Shown: piece after piece, positions 33,027-43,315 of the stretch | Layout of the letters: each line of letters opens with the position of its first letter | Position numbering within the stretch: the stretch's first letter is position 1 | Assembly (NCBI RefSeq): GCF_023065955.2 | Contig: NW_026622808.1 | Coordinates: 31,818,475 to 31,882,474, forward strand | DNA: 64,000 nt | Direction: 5' to 3' | Origin: Ursus arctos | Taxonomy: Eukaryota; Chordata; Mammalia; Carnivora; Ursidae | Made by a program: the position numbers and the translations under genes | The notes under the pieces: generated by a model | Databases searched by the model: none | What the model was told of the DNA's origin: nothing | Seen by the model: only the letters and a program-made list of their open reading frames with translations

Positions 33027-34187
33027 GAGGTTGGAAGTTTTGTCCATTGCTCCTCTGAACAGAAGGGAAGCAGACTACATGGACACAGATGCAGGTAGCT
33101 ACTCAGTAAGGTCTTGGACGTCTAAGGAGTTTCTTTCCTGGCTGTTTGTTAACTTCCTGAAAGAGGAAGCAGGGTCAACAGCTGGACAGTGAGAAGAAGG
33201 AAGAAGTTGTTGAAGGTTTGGAGAGAGAGAATATATGAAAAGGTTACCTAGGAGAGTGGATGAGCGATTGGTGTAGGTTTAGAAGACGTGAGAGAGGGAT
33301 ACAGAGGACTATGATTTAAAAGTAGGATTTAAAGACTTTAAAGTTGGAGGGATCCTAAGTGATATCAAAGACCAGGGTGTGGATGGCCTAGCGCTATTTA
33401 CAAAGTAGGTCTGGCACAGTACTGGGCAACAGTGAGAAAGGCATGAGGAAACCAGTCTCCTCTGGAGTGTTTAGTATGCAAGCCACACTGGAGTGGGCTG
33501 CAGTGTGGGGGACGAGCCTGTTAGAGCAGACAACTGGTGTGGTTTGTTTGTATAGAGATGAAGAAACAGTGGTAGCTGATGGGGAAAGTGGGGCTAAAAA
33601 GATTTTGAAAGATGGGAGACACCAAAACATGTTTGAATTCAAAGGGAAGGGACTCAGCAGAGGAAGGTAAAAGTGCAGTAGAGACCAGAAAACCGGAAGA
33701 GCAAGGTGGGATTCCAAAAACCAAAAGAGCACATGGAAGGACTGGCTTAATGGGAAGCGGGACACTTCCTATGTTGTAACAGGAGGAGAAGAGGAGAGGG
33801 GAACATATGCAGACACATTTATAGATTCAGATGTGAGAAGATTCTGACTCCCAGACATCTAACTCTAACCCCCGGGTAGATGCTTCAGCCCATTACCTTC
33901 CATGCAAGGTATCCCCCCTACTGGCAGAGAGGCACTGGTCTTGCCAAGATCACACTGACCTTCATGCTGCCACATTTAGAGGGTATTTAAAGGCTTCATC
34001 ATTCTGGACTTCTCAACAATATTCAACATTGCTTCATTCTCCAGAAACACTCTCTTCTCTTGACTTTCCTGCGGCACACATCCCTGATTTTTTCCTTCCT
34101 TCTTGCGCTATTTCTTCATCTCCTTTGTTAGCTTGTGCAAATATTTGTTTTCACAAATTCTATATAAATTCAAGGTTCCTCACTACT

Positions 34188-34571
34188 CCCTGTACAGTAG
34201 ATTGTCATAGTAACGGCCCTCCAATGAGTCACACCTCCCAGTATCCATGCCCTTGAGCAGTCTCTTCCCACGTGGACTCTGGGCTTGGCCACGTGACTTG
34301 CCTTGACCAGTGGGATATTAGCACACATGATAGAAACAGAAGCTTGATAAGCTTGTGAATGGGCAGCCTGGTCTCCTGGAATCCTGAAACAATCATGCTA
34401 TGAAGCAGCTCGGATAAAAAACCACGTCGGACCCACCTGCTTAACACAGCCACAGGAGTGCGTCCAGGTGAGACCAGCACAATCACCCAGCCAATCCAGA
34501 GACGCATAAATCGATCATTGTTCTAAGCCGCTACATTCTGAGGTGATTTCTAATGCAGCAATAGGTAACAG
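34188..34571 (+). mobile_element. MLT1-type (MaLR) solo LTR
   Basis: 'GGGCTTGGCCACGTGACTTG', 'ACCAGTGGGATATTAGCA', 'AGAAGCTTGATAAG' and the end 'ATTGTTCTAAGCCGCTA...ATGCAGCAATAGGTAACAG' match the MLT1 LTR order. No internal coding part. Confidence 0.82.
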
Positions 34572-34885
34572 TCATTGTCATCTACAACAGAGACATGGCT
34601 AACTTTAGTGGCTTTGTGCAAATCAGAAAAAACGTGAGTCATAAAAACATGCGTCTACTGGGCAGACACACCTTTGTTCAAATCGAAGGTGCCCCTTCCC
34701 CTAGGATGCAGGCCTATGCCAGTGCCCAGCATGGATTCGGGCCCACACACAGCTCTGTCACTGGGCACCTTTATGCACTGGACAAGCTGCACCCTGTGTG
34801 TGAACCTTCCGGGAGGTTTCTACACAATTCTCTCCATTTAGCATAGGCCAGAAACTTGGCTTCAGGACAGTTTATTTTGTTTGTT

Positions 34886-35047
34886 TTTTTAAATTTATTT
34901 TAGAGAAAAAGTAGGGGGAGGGGCAGGGCGAGAAAGAGAGAGAGAATCTCTAGCAGACTCTGCACTGAGCTCGATCCTGCGACCTAACATGATCTGAGCC
35001 GAAATCAAGAGTCGGATGCCTAACCGACTGAGCCACCCAGGTGCCCC
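34886..35047 (-). repeat. Can-SINE
   Basis: TTTTTTTAAATTTATTTTAG start, GA-rich segment, GAGCCACCCAGGTGCCCC end. Confidence 0.9.
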
Positions 35048-35136
35048 CGGAACAGGTTTAATAACTTCACTTAAGGAGAGAGCGAAAGCACCCGCAGTAG
35101 TGCTCCTAGCCTTGAGGACTTAGTTGAACACTGACT

Positions 35137-35142
35137 TTTATT
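35137..35142 (-). terminator. NME6: candidate NME6 polyadenylation signal
   Basis: AATAAA on the minus strand (plus TTTATT), about 295 bases past the NME6 stop codon. It is the nearest canonical hexamer I noticed downstream. Confidence 0.55.
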
Positions 35143-35435
35143 GAGGAAGATAGGCCAAATTGTGCTTATGGTCACTGCATTTCTCAGGCAAGTCAATTAG
35201 GCAAACTCCTTGAAAAAGATGACTAGTTCTCAGAGAAAACAGGAGCCATTATTCCTCTGAATCACCACGAACATTCTGGAAAAGAGGTAGATAGAGAGCT
35301 AGATTCTAGAGCAGGTGGCGTTGAGGAGCTAGATCCTCAGGTGAGTGTGGTGCCCAGCAGAGAGGGCCCCACGATCCCCAGGCCTCCCTGGCCCCAGGAG
35401 GTCTCTGAGAAAAGGCTGGGCAATGCCACCAGTCT

Positions 35436-35623
35436 TCACAGACCAATAGGCTTGCATCTGGCTGGTCCTGGGCCTCCTGGCCCGGCTGCACAGTGGATGC
35501 CTCCCTCTGGACTGTAGCGCAGAGGGCCACAGCGCAACTGGGGCTCCTCTTCCTCGTACCAGCGCTGTTCACTGAAGTCAGGGAAGAAGGCTGCAATCTC
35601 TCTACTGGCTGAAACCACAGAGT
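35436..35623 (-). CDS. NME6: NME6 coding exon 5
   Basis: Carries DSVVSASREIAAFFPDF and the acidic RWYEEEEPQLRCGP tail, then stops at TGA (35436-35438). The acceptor is TTACAG|ACTCTG. Confidence 0.94.
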
Positions 35624-36909
35624 CTGTAAGGGGAGGTAAGAAAGAGAAAGGGTTCTCATAGGGAATGCAGGATGGAGGCAAGAGGCAGTCATAATCAGAT
35701 TCAGAAACCTGAGCCTCTACTTCTGCCTGACCCTCAGTCCCGGGGCCACATCTGCTGAGATGGCCACAAAGGACCATAAATGCAACTGGGAGGAAAGTTC
35801 ACTGGCTCTCAACTCCACCGTATGGCCTGACCACCAGCCGCAAACCATCCTCCCCTATCTGTGGCTGAGGACAGTGGCAGACTCACCAGAGCCATGGGTT
35901 GTGTTGCGGGTGTCAGTGAGGCCAAAACTGCCACGAATTGAATCCGGGGCCACATGACGTGCTCGAAACACCCTGGTGGGTCCCATCAGTGTCCTCCAGA
36001 GCTGGATGGCATCCTTGCGGGCGAGGATGTAGGCTCGGATTGGCCCACTGTGTACAGAAGGAACACATGTCAGGAATCTGGCTGTGTGGTCCAGGAGCGC
36101 ACACTGTGAGCAGAGCACTAATAAGGCACATACATCCTGAGAGTTACCCTGCCTTTCCAGCTAAGTACCAATGCTGCTTCAAGTCATCGGTGATGGAAGG
36201 CCACTATGGGAGCACACGAAAGGCCACAAAGGTCAGTAGAGCTGCTAAGTAGCACTCAACAATACTCTTCTATAGCCATTGGACCAATAACCATCATGAG
36301 ACAGGTGCCACCAGGTCAGGGTTGCCTGAGTCATGGCCCCAAGCCATGGTTCTTGAGACACTTAACACTGATTACAACTTTAAAGAGTGTCAAACGAAAT
36401 CAACAATTAGGGAGCAGGGGGAGATAAATCTTGGTGGATAAAGATACTGAAATGAAAATGAGTAGTACCTGGCCATGAACTCTACCAGCCGCTGATAGAA
36501 AAAACGCCCTGCAAAGAGAGAGTAACTTCATCAAGACACTGGTGCCCAAGAGAACTTTTTGTACTTCTGCCTCCTCACTTGGAATAATAAAAACTGTTTT
36601 ATTTTATTTTATTTTTTAAAAAGATTTATTCATCCACTTTAGAGAGAGCATGCAGGTGGGAGGCGCAGAGCGAGAGGGAGAGAGAGTCTGAAGCAGACTC
36701 CATGCTGAGCGTGGAGCCTGACGTGGGGCTCGATCCCACAACCCTGAGATCATGACCTGAGCTCGACTGACTGCACCACCCAGGCGCCACAATAAAAACT
36801 GTTTTAGAGAAGGACCTTGAAGTCTGACATACCTGGGTCTGAATCCAGGCTCTACCATTTACAATGTGTGCAGTTTCTTTCTTTCTCTTTCTTTCCCTCT
36901 CTTTCTTTC

Positions 36910-36970
<61 letters not shown>

Positions 36971-39777
36971 TCTCCTTTCTTTCTTTTCTTTTTTTTAAGA
37001 TTTTATTTATTTATTTGACAGAGATAGCCAGTGAGAGAGGGAACATGGGGAGGGGGAGTGGGAGAGGAAGAAGCAGGCTCTCAGCGGAGGAGCCTGATGC
37101 GGGGCTCGATCCCAGAATGCTGGGATCACGCCCTGAGCCGAAGGCAGACGCTTAATGACTGAGCCACCGAGGCGCCCCACAACGTGTGCAGTTTCAGGTA
37201 GGTCATTCATTTCCCTAACTCAGGTTCCTAATCTGTGTACTAGAGACCTAACAATACCTAAGTCATAGGGCTCTAGGGAAAGTTATGAAACCATGAGCAT
37301 TAGGACAATGTCTGAGAGAGTAAATATTTACTATTAACTACTGATTAACTACTGATATCATCAGGACATAAAACTAAATTTCTCGTTGGGACTATGAAGT
37401 GGAACCCTCCTAGAAAAAATATATATTTAAAAAAATATTTAATTAATTAATTAATTTGAAAGAGAGAGCACACCAAGTGGGGGGAGGAGCAGAGGGAGAG
37501 GGACAAGCAGACTCTGAACTGAGTGGGGAGCCGATGCAGGGCTCGATCCCACAACCCTGAGATCGTGATCTGAGCCGAAATCAAGAGTCAGATGCTCAAC
37601 TGACTGAGCCACACAGGCGCCCCCAGAAAATATCTTTAAAACATTGATAATCATGAAAAGTTTGTGTATAAAGCAAGACTTCAGAAGAATGGCTGCAGCT
37701 TGACGGCTGGTAGGTCAGAGACAGCCTGCCACTGTGCATCCAGCTAAAAATCTCTCTTGCACGCATCTTGGGATAGAGAATCGTCCCATTGAGAGGACCG
37801 TTGATCCTACCTTCATGCTCTTGGTAAAACTTCTGGCATTCTTCTTTTCTCCACAGAAGTTCTCTCATTCGTACAATAAGGAACTTGTTGCTCAGAATCT
37901 GCTGATGAACAGCCTGGATAAACACCACATCGAAGATAAAAATCGGTCAAAGGGACCACGTGAGTCATTAGGAGACCCAGGCTGACCAAAAGAACCATGA
38001 AGACCCATCAGAGCCCAGGACTTGAGGGTCTGTCCCATGGTTGGGTCAGGAGACAAAGAAGGTGGGGTGAGGTAAAGACCTTCAGTCACACGGCCAAAGC
38101 ATGAGGCTCGGGGGCAGGGGGCAGGAAGTGCCATCTCTGCCCCTCCGTTCCTACAGCCCCTTAGCTGAAGCCCACATGTCCCATATGTCAGACCATCATA
38201 AAAATCTCTTGATAGTGGTCCTGCCTTGAGTTTGTCCCACTCTCTCCAAACCATCACACTTGACGGATTAAAAACACCCTAACTTACACGTCACACTCTG
38301 GTCAGAACCTCATTCATGGAATGAGGTACAACTACTTTAGCCCGGTGCTCAAGGCTGTACTTTCCTTGCCCTCTACCTCTTCCAATTCTCTAGTCCCATC
38401 ACCCCAGTCGGCCTCTGGCCCTTGGATCCACCACACGTGTTCCTGCCTCTGCGGAACATCTGTCCTCCTGTGCACTAACCGAAGTCCACTCATCCTTCGA
38501 GCCTGGCCAGGTCCCGACACTTGTAGGCTGCCATTCCTGACCGCGCTGGTCTTCCTCTGCACCACAGCGAGCTCACCTAGCAGAGCTGCTCAGTTAGTAC
38601 TCATCCAGCTACCGCAGGTAGAACCCTACAAGGACCCTCGCCAGTTCCACCAAGATTCTGAACCCTACTTTCCGGGACTGTGAATATGAAGCAATATGAT
38701 TTTTACATTACATGGCAAAAGGGATTTTGCAGGTGTAATTAAGGTTGCTATCAGTTGACTTTGCTTATTTATTTTTTAAAGATTTATTTATTTATTTTAG
38801 AGAGTGAGAGTATGTGTGGGGGAGAGGCCGAGGGAGAGGGTGAGAGAGAATCTTAAGACTCCCTGCTGAGTGTGGAGCCCAACATAGGGCTTGATCCCAT
38901 GACCCTGAGATCATGACCTAAGCTGAAATCAAGAGTCAGACGCTCAACCAACTGAGCCACCCAGGCGCCCTGTCAGTTGACTTTGCTTTAATCAAAAGGG
39001 AGGTTACTCAAGAGGAGCCCAATTAGTCCCATGAGCTCTTTAAAAGCAGAGTTTTATCTGGTTAGGGGCTAAAGGAGAAGTCAGATTTAAGCACGAGCAG
39101 CACTAAACACACTGTTGCTGTCTTGGAGATGGAGTGAGCCATGTGATGAGGAACGTGAGCGGTCTCTAAAAACTGACAGTGGTCCTCGCCTGAAGGGCGG
39201 CAAGGACATGGGGACCTCAGTCTTATAATCACACGAATCAAATTCTGCCAACAACCTGAATGAGTTTGGAAGTAGATTCTTCAGCTAAGGACCTGGTCAG
39301 CTGATACCTTGACTTTGGCCTTGTGAGACCCTGAGGAAAAACCCATCTGAGCCTACTGGACCTCTAAATTCTAGAATTATGAGATAATAAATGTTGTTTT
39401 AAGTTGCTACGTTTGTGGTAATTTGTTACACAGCAATAGAAAACTAATATACATACACTGTCTTGAGGTTTGGTTCTTCTTATTGTATTGGATCCTTATA
39501 TTTGTAATCTGCCCCAATTCTCCAGTAGATTTTTAGTCTTCTTAGGGTCAGAGTCCATGGCTCTTAGCTTTGCCTCCACAGCATCTTGCACAGCACTGTG
39601 CTGTCAGTCTTCACAAGCGGCCCTGTGGCACTAGACATGGAAGCAGTGCCCAGGGCATACAGTAAGAGGCTTAGGACTCCTTCTTACCTCCAGAATCAGG
39701 GGGTGAGCAACAGCATCAGGCTTGATCAGGGCCAGAGTAAGCTGGAGAGCCTGAGGGCTCCGCAAGATCGAGGTCAT
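35436..39777 (-). CDS. NME6: nucleoside diphosphate kinase 6, 5 coding exons
   Basis: 193 residues from minus-strand exons 39688-39777, 37811-37913, 36469-36508, 35887-36047 and 35436-35623. All have GT-AG boundaries and matching phases. NDP kinases move the terminal phosphate between nucleotides through a phosphohistidine; NME6 is reported in mitochondria. Visible signatures: the opening LTLALIKPDAVAHPL with the conserved lysine K19, and NTTHGSD with the catalytic H129, whose exon junction falls just after the serine. Compared with the human protein as I remember it, alignment is nearly gap-free and the C-terminus runs about seven residues longer (ending RCKPIGL). I start at the ATG at 39777 because the upstream alternative start appears lost. 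The promoter is a CpG island about 2 kb upstream. Confidence 0.95.
35887..36047 (-). CDS. NME6: NME6 coding exon 4 (catalytic)
   Basis: Encodes GPIRAYILARKDAIQLWR through RNTTHGS, including the active-site histidine. Acceptor ACACAG|T, donor CTCTG|GTGAGT. Confidence 0.95.
36469..36508 (-). CDS. NME6: NME6 coding exon 3 (40 nt)
   Basis: Encodes RFFYQRLVEFMA with split codons at both ends. Acceptor TTTGCAG|GGCG, donor GCCAG|GTACTA. It is too short to stand out as an ORF, but both phases agree with its neighbours. Confidence 0.93.
36600..36789 (-). repeat. Can-SINE in NME6 intron
   Basis: TTTTTTAAAAAGATTTATTC start and CACCACCCAGGCGCCAC end. AATAAAAACTGTTTTA lies on both sides as the target duplication. 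Confidence 0.94.
36812..37255 (+). repeat. MIR split by a SINE, NME6 intron
   Basis: 'GAAGTCTGACATACCTGGGTCTGAATCCAGGCTCTACCATTTAC' and, after the insertion, 'CAGGTAGGTCATTCATTTCCCTAACTCAGGTTCCTAATCTG' are the two halves of one MIR. Confidence 0.75.
36877..37177 (-). repeat. Can-SINE with tail expanded to (CTTT)n
   Basis: A (CTTT)n tract of over 100 bases (36878-36990) adjoins TTTTTTAAGATTTTATTTATTTA and a complete SINE body. The duplication ACAATGTGTGCAGTTT / ACAACGTGTGCAGTTT brackets tract and SINE together. Confidence 0.95.
37423..37623 (-). repeat. Can-SINE in NME6 intron
   Basis: 'TTTAAAAAAATATTTAATTAATTAATTAATTTG' tail variant, GA-rich middle, GAGCCACACAGGCGCCCC end. Confidence 0.9.
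37811..37913 (-). CDS. NME6: NME6 coding exon 2
   Basis: Encodes AVHQQILSNKFLIVRMREL through YQEHE. Acceptor TATCCAG|GCTG, donor GAAG|GTAGGA. Confidence 0.95.
38681..39452 (+). mobile_element. old LTR-like repeat split by a SINE, NME6 intron 1
   Basis: 'GTGAATATGAAGCAATATG...ACATGGCAAAAGGGATTTTGCAGGTG' at the left and 'TGAGATAATAAATGTTGTTTTAAGTTGCTACGTTTGTGG...AGCAATAGAAAACTAATA' at the right. This is a familiar MaLR-like end; the family name is not certain. Confidence 0.6.
38767..38970 (-). repeat. Can-SINE
   Basis: Starts TTTATTTTTTAAAGATTTATTTA and ends GAGCCACCCAGGCGCCC. CAGTTGACTTTGCTT occurs on both sides. Confidence 0.94.
39688..39777 (-). CDS. NME6: NME6 coding exon 1 (start)
   Basis: Encodes 30 residues from MTSILRSPQAL to LILE. 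Donor GAG|GTAAGA. The acceptor TGATGGCAG|GAGTGAG lies seven bases before the ATG, so this exon also holds the last bases of the 5' UTR. Confidence 0.94.
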
Positions 39778-41039
39778 CTCACTCCTGCCATCAGAAAGCT
39801 GGATTAGGGACCTATCAGTGCTGTGCTCCCCACCCTCCCTACTCCAGAGCCATGCAGCCTTGCAAGCCCACAGCGATCTCACTCTCAAAGCCTGTTGCAG
39901 TTCCATACAAAGGAGTTACCTATTCAGGAGAAATTCAAGTTTAAATACTACCTGTCTCTGCCAATATTCCCTTCACTTTCTAACTTTTCTTTGTGTTTTA
40001 GAGGATTTATAACTTACATTGCTAAACAGCCTGGCCACAAAGGTACAATAACTGTCTCCTTTCATAAGGCCTTCTATCCCATAGTGTGCTCCCATCAATC
40101 TAGAATTGGAAGATTGGATGGACAAGAATTGGGATGTTGCCAGGATACCCCCAAAGAAGTCTGCTGGATACATACCATCTCTTATCTAATCTTACAGATA
40201 GGTCAGGATCTCCCCTGCTCAAATCAAATCCTTTAATACATTCAGCTGTCCTCAATGGCAAGACTTGTGGACATGCAACTCCAAGGTCAGGGATCAGTTG
40301 TAACCATTTTGTATCTGAAGCAGCTGAAACAGTGCCTACGACAAATGTCAATTTAACTGACTAACGGAACCTATATAGTCTTATTCTGCCCATCTTCGTA
40401 TTTCTAGTGCCTAGCATGGTGTAAGAGCTCAATAAATAAATGTGGAAATGATATAAGGAACATAAAAGTATTTTTTGAAACTGGACTAAGAGAATGAGGT
40501 CTCACCCAACTGCGAATTGCTATTCACATGTGAGAAATGGATCATCTGATCAGGACTAAGGACTAGGTCTCAAAAGATTATCTGGTGGAGCTCCTAAATT
40601 TGCCAACAAATATGGAGAAGGCTTCCATGAACACACACAGGGACGGTCTGGACAACACTCTCATTTCTAGGCTGAAAGCCTGACAATCACGTTAAAGGCA
40701 GTGCTAGGGTCTCCCGTATTCATGTCCTTTCTACAGCTTTCAGCTGGATGCTCCACTCGAACCACAAAACTCAGTCCAGTCTAACTAGTGCAAGATCAGC
40801 CAACCCACTCTCCCTAATATCCCAGGATGTGAGTAACCCAAAAGCAAACGGAATCTTCACCATAATCTAGGGAGAGATACCCTTGACACCTCCCCTCCCT
40901 CACTCTCCACATCCACGTCAATCACCAAGTTCTGGCAATTTTACCTAAGCAACAGATCTCAAATCCATACAACCCTCTCCTTCTCCAGCGCCACCACGCC
41001 AGTCCAAGACATCATCAACCCTCCCTGGACTTCTGCAAC

Positions 41040-41415
41040 AGCTTCCTCCATGGCCTCTCAATTTCTACTCCTGCCAGCCTCTACCACCTGTTCTCCACAC
41101 AGCAGCCAGCGAACTAAAATCAAATCTGATCCTATCATTTCCCTCCTTAACTCTTTGCGTGAGACGTTTCCACAGTCCAGAATGTGCTTCCTCTGGTTAC
41201 CTCCTATTCGCCCACTAGATCTTAGCTCACTTCCCCTACTATATAGCTTTTTGGACATTTTCTTCAGTTACATCTTCACCCGTTAGGTCAGCCCTGTTAA
41301 AGCAGGGGTCTGTTTTGCTCACCATCTTATTTCCAGTACCTATGCAGACTGCCTAGTACACAGCTGTCTCTCAACAGTATTTGTTGAATGAATGAATGAA
41401 TGAATGAATGAATGA
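41040..41415 (+). repeat. L2 fragment ending in (TGAA)n
   Basis: 'CACACAGCAGCCAGCGAAC', 'AAATCTGATC', 'TGCCTAGTACACAGCTG...CAACAGTATTTGTTGAATGAATG' follow the L2 3' order and end in seven TGAA units. Confidence 0.75.
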
Positions 41416-41599
41416 AGCTCATCCAGCTATTGCAAGGCCAAGCTGTCAGGAGCTCTCCAGGGAAGGACGTGGTTCCTTTCCTAATGCCAGCTAAGTAACG
41501 ACTGTCTTGGTCCCCCGGTTTAAAACAAATGCTGACAGGTCAAGAAACTCGCTCAACTTTAAAGTCACTCCATCAGAGCATCACAAATTTCAGAAGTTG

Positions 41600-42400
41600 C
41601 CTGGGCATTCGCCTCCACACCTGAGGCGCCCATTTCTCGGCTTCCGGGAGGGCGGTGACCAAGCCCCCCCTCCTCCCAGGCGCCGCGGGGACCTGCAATC
41701 CCCCAACTCTGTCTCGGCTTTCTATCTCCTACGCTCACCCCGACACCTGAGGCCCAGCTCCCTGAACCCCCCAGGTTCTCAGCCCCATTCCTTGACACCA
41801 ATCCCTCTCCTCGCTGCCCCTCATTTCTCCGGGCCTGCAGCCGCGCGACTCCTGGCCCTCGTATCAGGGCCTAAGCGCACCCCAGATTCAGGGCCGTTCG
41901 GGCCCCTGCCTAGCCGGAGCTCCGGTCTGGATTCACCTGGTCCTCCACCGCGAAGCCCCGGCAGGCAGGCACCGCAATAGCCAGCCTGCGCCGCCCCAGC
42001 GGGGTCCTTCGGGCGTTCGGCCGGGCAGCCCTGCTGGGGGTCCTTGCCGGGAGGTCGCGGAGCGAGCTGGTAGCCAAGGACGGGTGTGTGTGTGTGGGGC
42101 TCGCGAGGAGAGGGTGCAGCGGGAGCGGCCGGGCGGAGACGGGGCGGCCTGCACCCCGAGGGCCGGTCCTGCCGGTGGCCCTTGTGTCTCCCCAGTGCTT
42201 GCCCCGGGCCGCACGAGAGGGCAGAGCCGGTTCGGGCGGGAGCCGCCCCTCCGCGCCGGGGCTCGGGCGCCCTCCGGCGGGTGGGAGGCCGGCGTTCCGG
42301 GGCAGCCCTGCGCGGGGGATGTGGCCGCCTGGCGGTGGGACTGACCTTGCCTGACTTGTTCTCTCTTTTCTGTCTAGGCTAGCTCCTGGCACGTGGTTGG
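41600..42400. promoter_or_regulatory. NME6: CpG island, NME6 promoter
   Basis: Very CpG-rich (for example GCCGCGCGACTCC, GGAGCGGCCGGGCGGAGACGG, GTTCGGGCGGGAGCCGCC) at the upstream end of NME6. The long ORFs on both strands here (41507-41980 and 41910-42392) are products of the base composition and show no family likeness. Confidence 0.8.
41881..41897 (-). other. NME6: relic of the upstream NME6 start (ATG replaced by ACG)
   Basis: On the minus strand ACGGCCCTGAATCTGGG is followed by a GTGCGC donor. Spliced to the exon at 39778-39784 it would continue in frame as G-S-E-M, the human long-form layout, but the first codon reads ACG. Depends on my memory of the human N-terminus. Confidence 0.5.
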
Positions 42401-43079
42401 GGGCCAGTACTTGTACGAGGTACGTGGAGGGCGAAGAACTGGCGCGCTTGATCGCGAGGGCAGAGGCCGCCGTTGCCAGTCTGGAGCTGCGAGTGATACG
42501 GAGACACGAGGGAGCACAGCTAACGTGGGGGTGGTGACCCAGGGTTCTTGGCTGGGGTACGGGTGTCCGCAGGCCGTGAGGTGAGGGGAGCTAGTCCTAA
42601 GCGCCTTGAACCTGTCGCTAAGGAATTCAGGGTGCGGTGGGTTACCCAGGAATCTGTTGAAGCAGTGCAGGGTGAGATGAGAACTGCGGGTATTCTTGGT
42701 GTGTGGTCTAAGTACGGAGAGGGGACGGTGTGGTAGGTTGAAGAAGGGTGTTATATTTTGTCTTGGAAGGAGTCACTGAATATGAGAAGAGTGAAAATAA
42801 GCCATAAAGGTCATCAATGTAAATATATATATTTTTAGCTGACTCTGATACCAGAAAAACAGGTGTTGCACTCCTGGAATGTTGGAAGGCAAGTCTGTGT
42901 TTCTGGCAGCTTGTTTCCACCTGGTGTCTTTGGGAAAGTCCAGTCCTGCCTGGCTGGTGAAGGCACGGGTCCATTTCTGCCTTCACAGGATGAGAATAAA
43001 CTTAACCATGTGCTACTGTCCAGACATCAGGTTTTAGTCTTATTTTCCAAGTGCACCAGGTCCAGTTTTGTCTTCTACC

Positions 43080-43196
43080 TTTTTTTTTTTAAAGGTTTTA
43101 TTTTTAAGTAATCTCTGCATCCAACAGGGGGCTCCAACATAACAACGGTGAGATCAAGAGTGGCATGCTCCACTGGCTGAGCCAGCCGGGCACCCC
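43080..43196 (-). repeat. short Can-SINE
   Basis: TTTTTTTTTTAAAGGTTTTATTTTTAAG start and GAGCCAGCCGGGCACCCC end. Confidence 0.85.
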
Positions 43197-43284
43197 TGTT
43201 TGCTACCTTTATGTTTGTTAATATATCTTTGAATTATAGGGACTTCGACAAATTTTAGACCATGGTCCTTAGTTCACCTTTCTG

Positions 43285-43288
<4 letters not shown>

Positions 43289-43315
<27 letters not shown>
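43289..43315. repeat. (CA)n microsatellite
   Basis: About 13 uninterrupted CA units. Confidence 0.97.

Larger units (their letters stand above)
32161..34180. other. intergenic, no gene recognised
   Basis: Includes a short SINE (32741-32872) and a perfect inverted repeat (32982-33026). ORFs here have no recognisable domain. Confidence 0.45.

Noticed and set aside
36877..36990. CRISPR-like or structured repeat
   Set aside because: Simple (CTTT)n microsatellite from a SINE tail in a mammalian genome.
41507..42392. Long overlapping ORFs of about 160 codons on both strands in the CpG island
   Set aside because: GC-rich islands lack stop codons by composition. The translations are Pro/Arg/Gly-rich with no domain, and the region fits the NME6 promoter.
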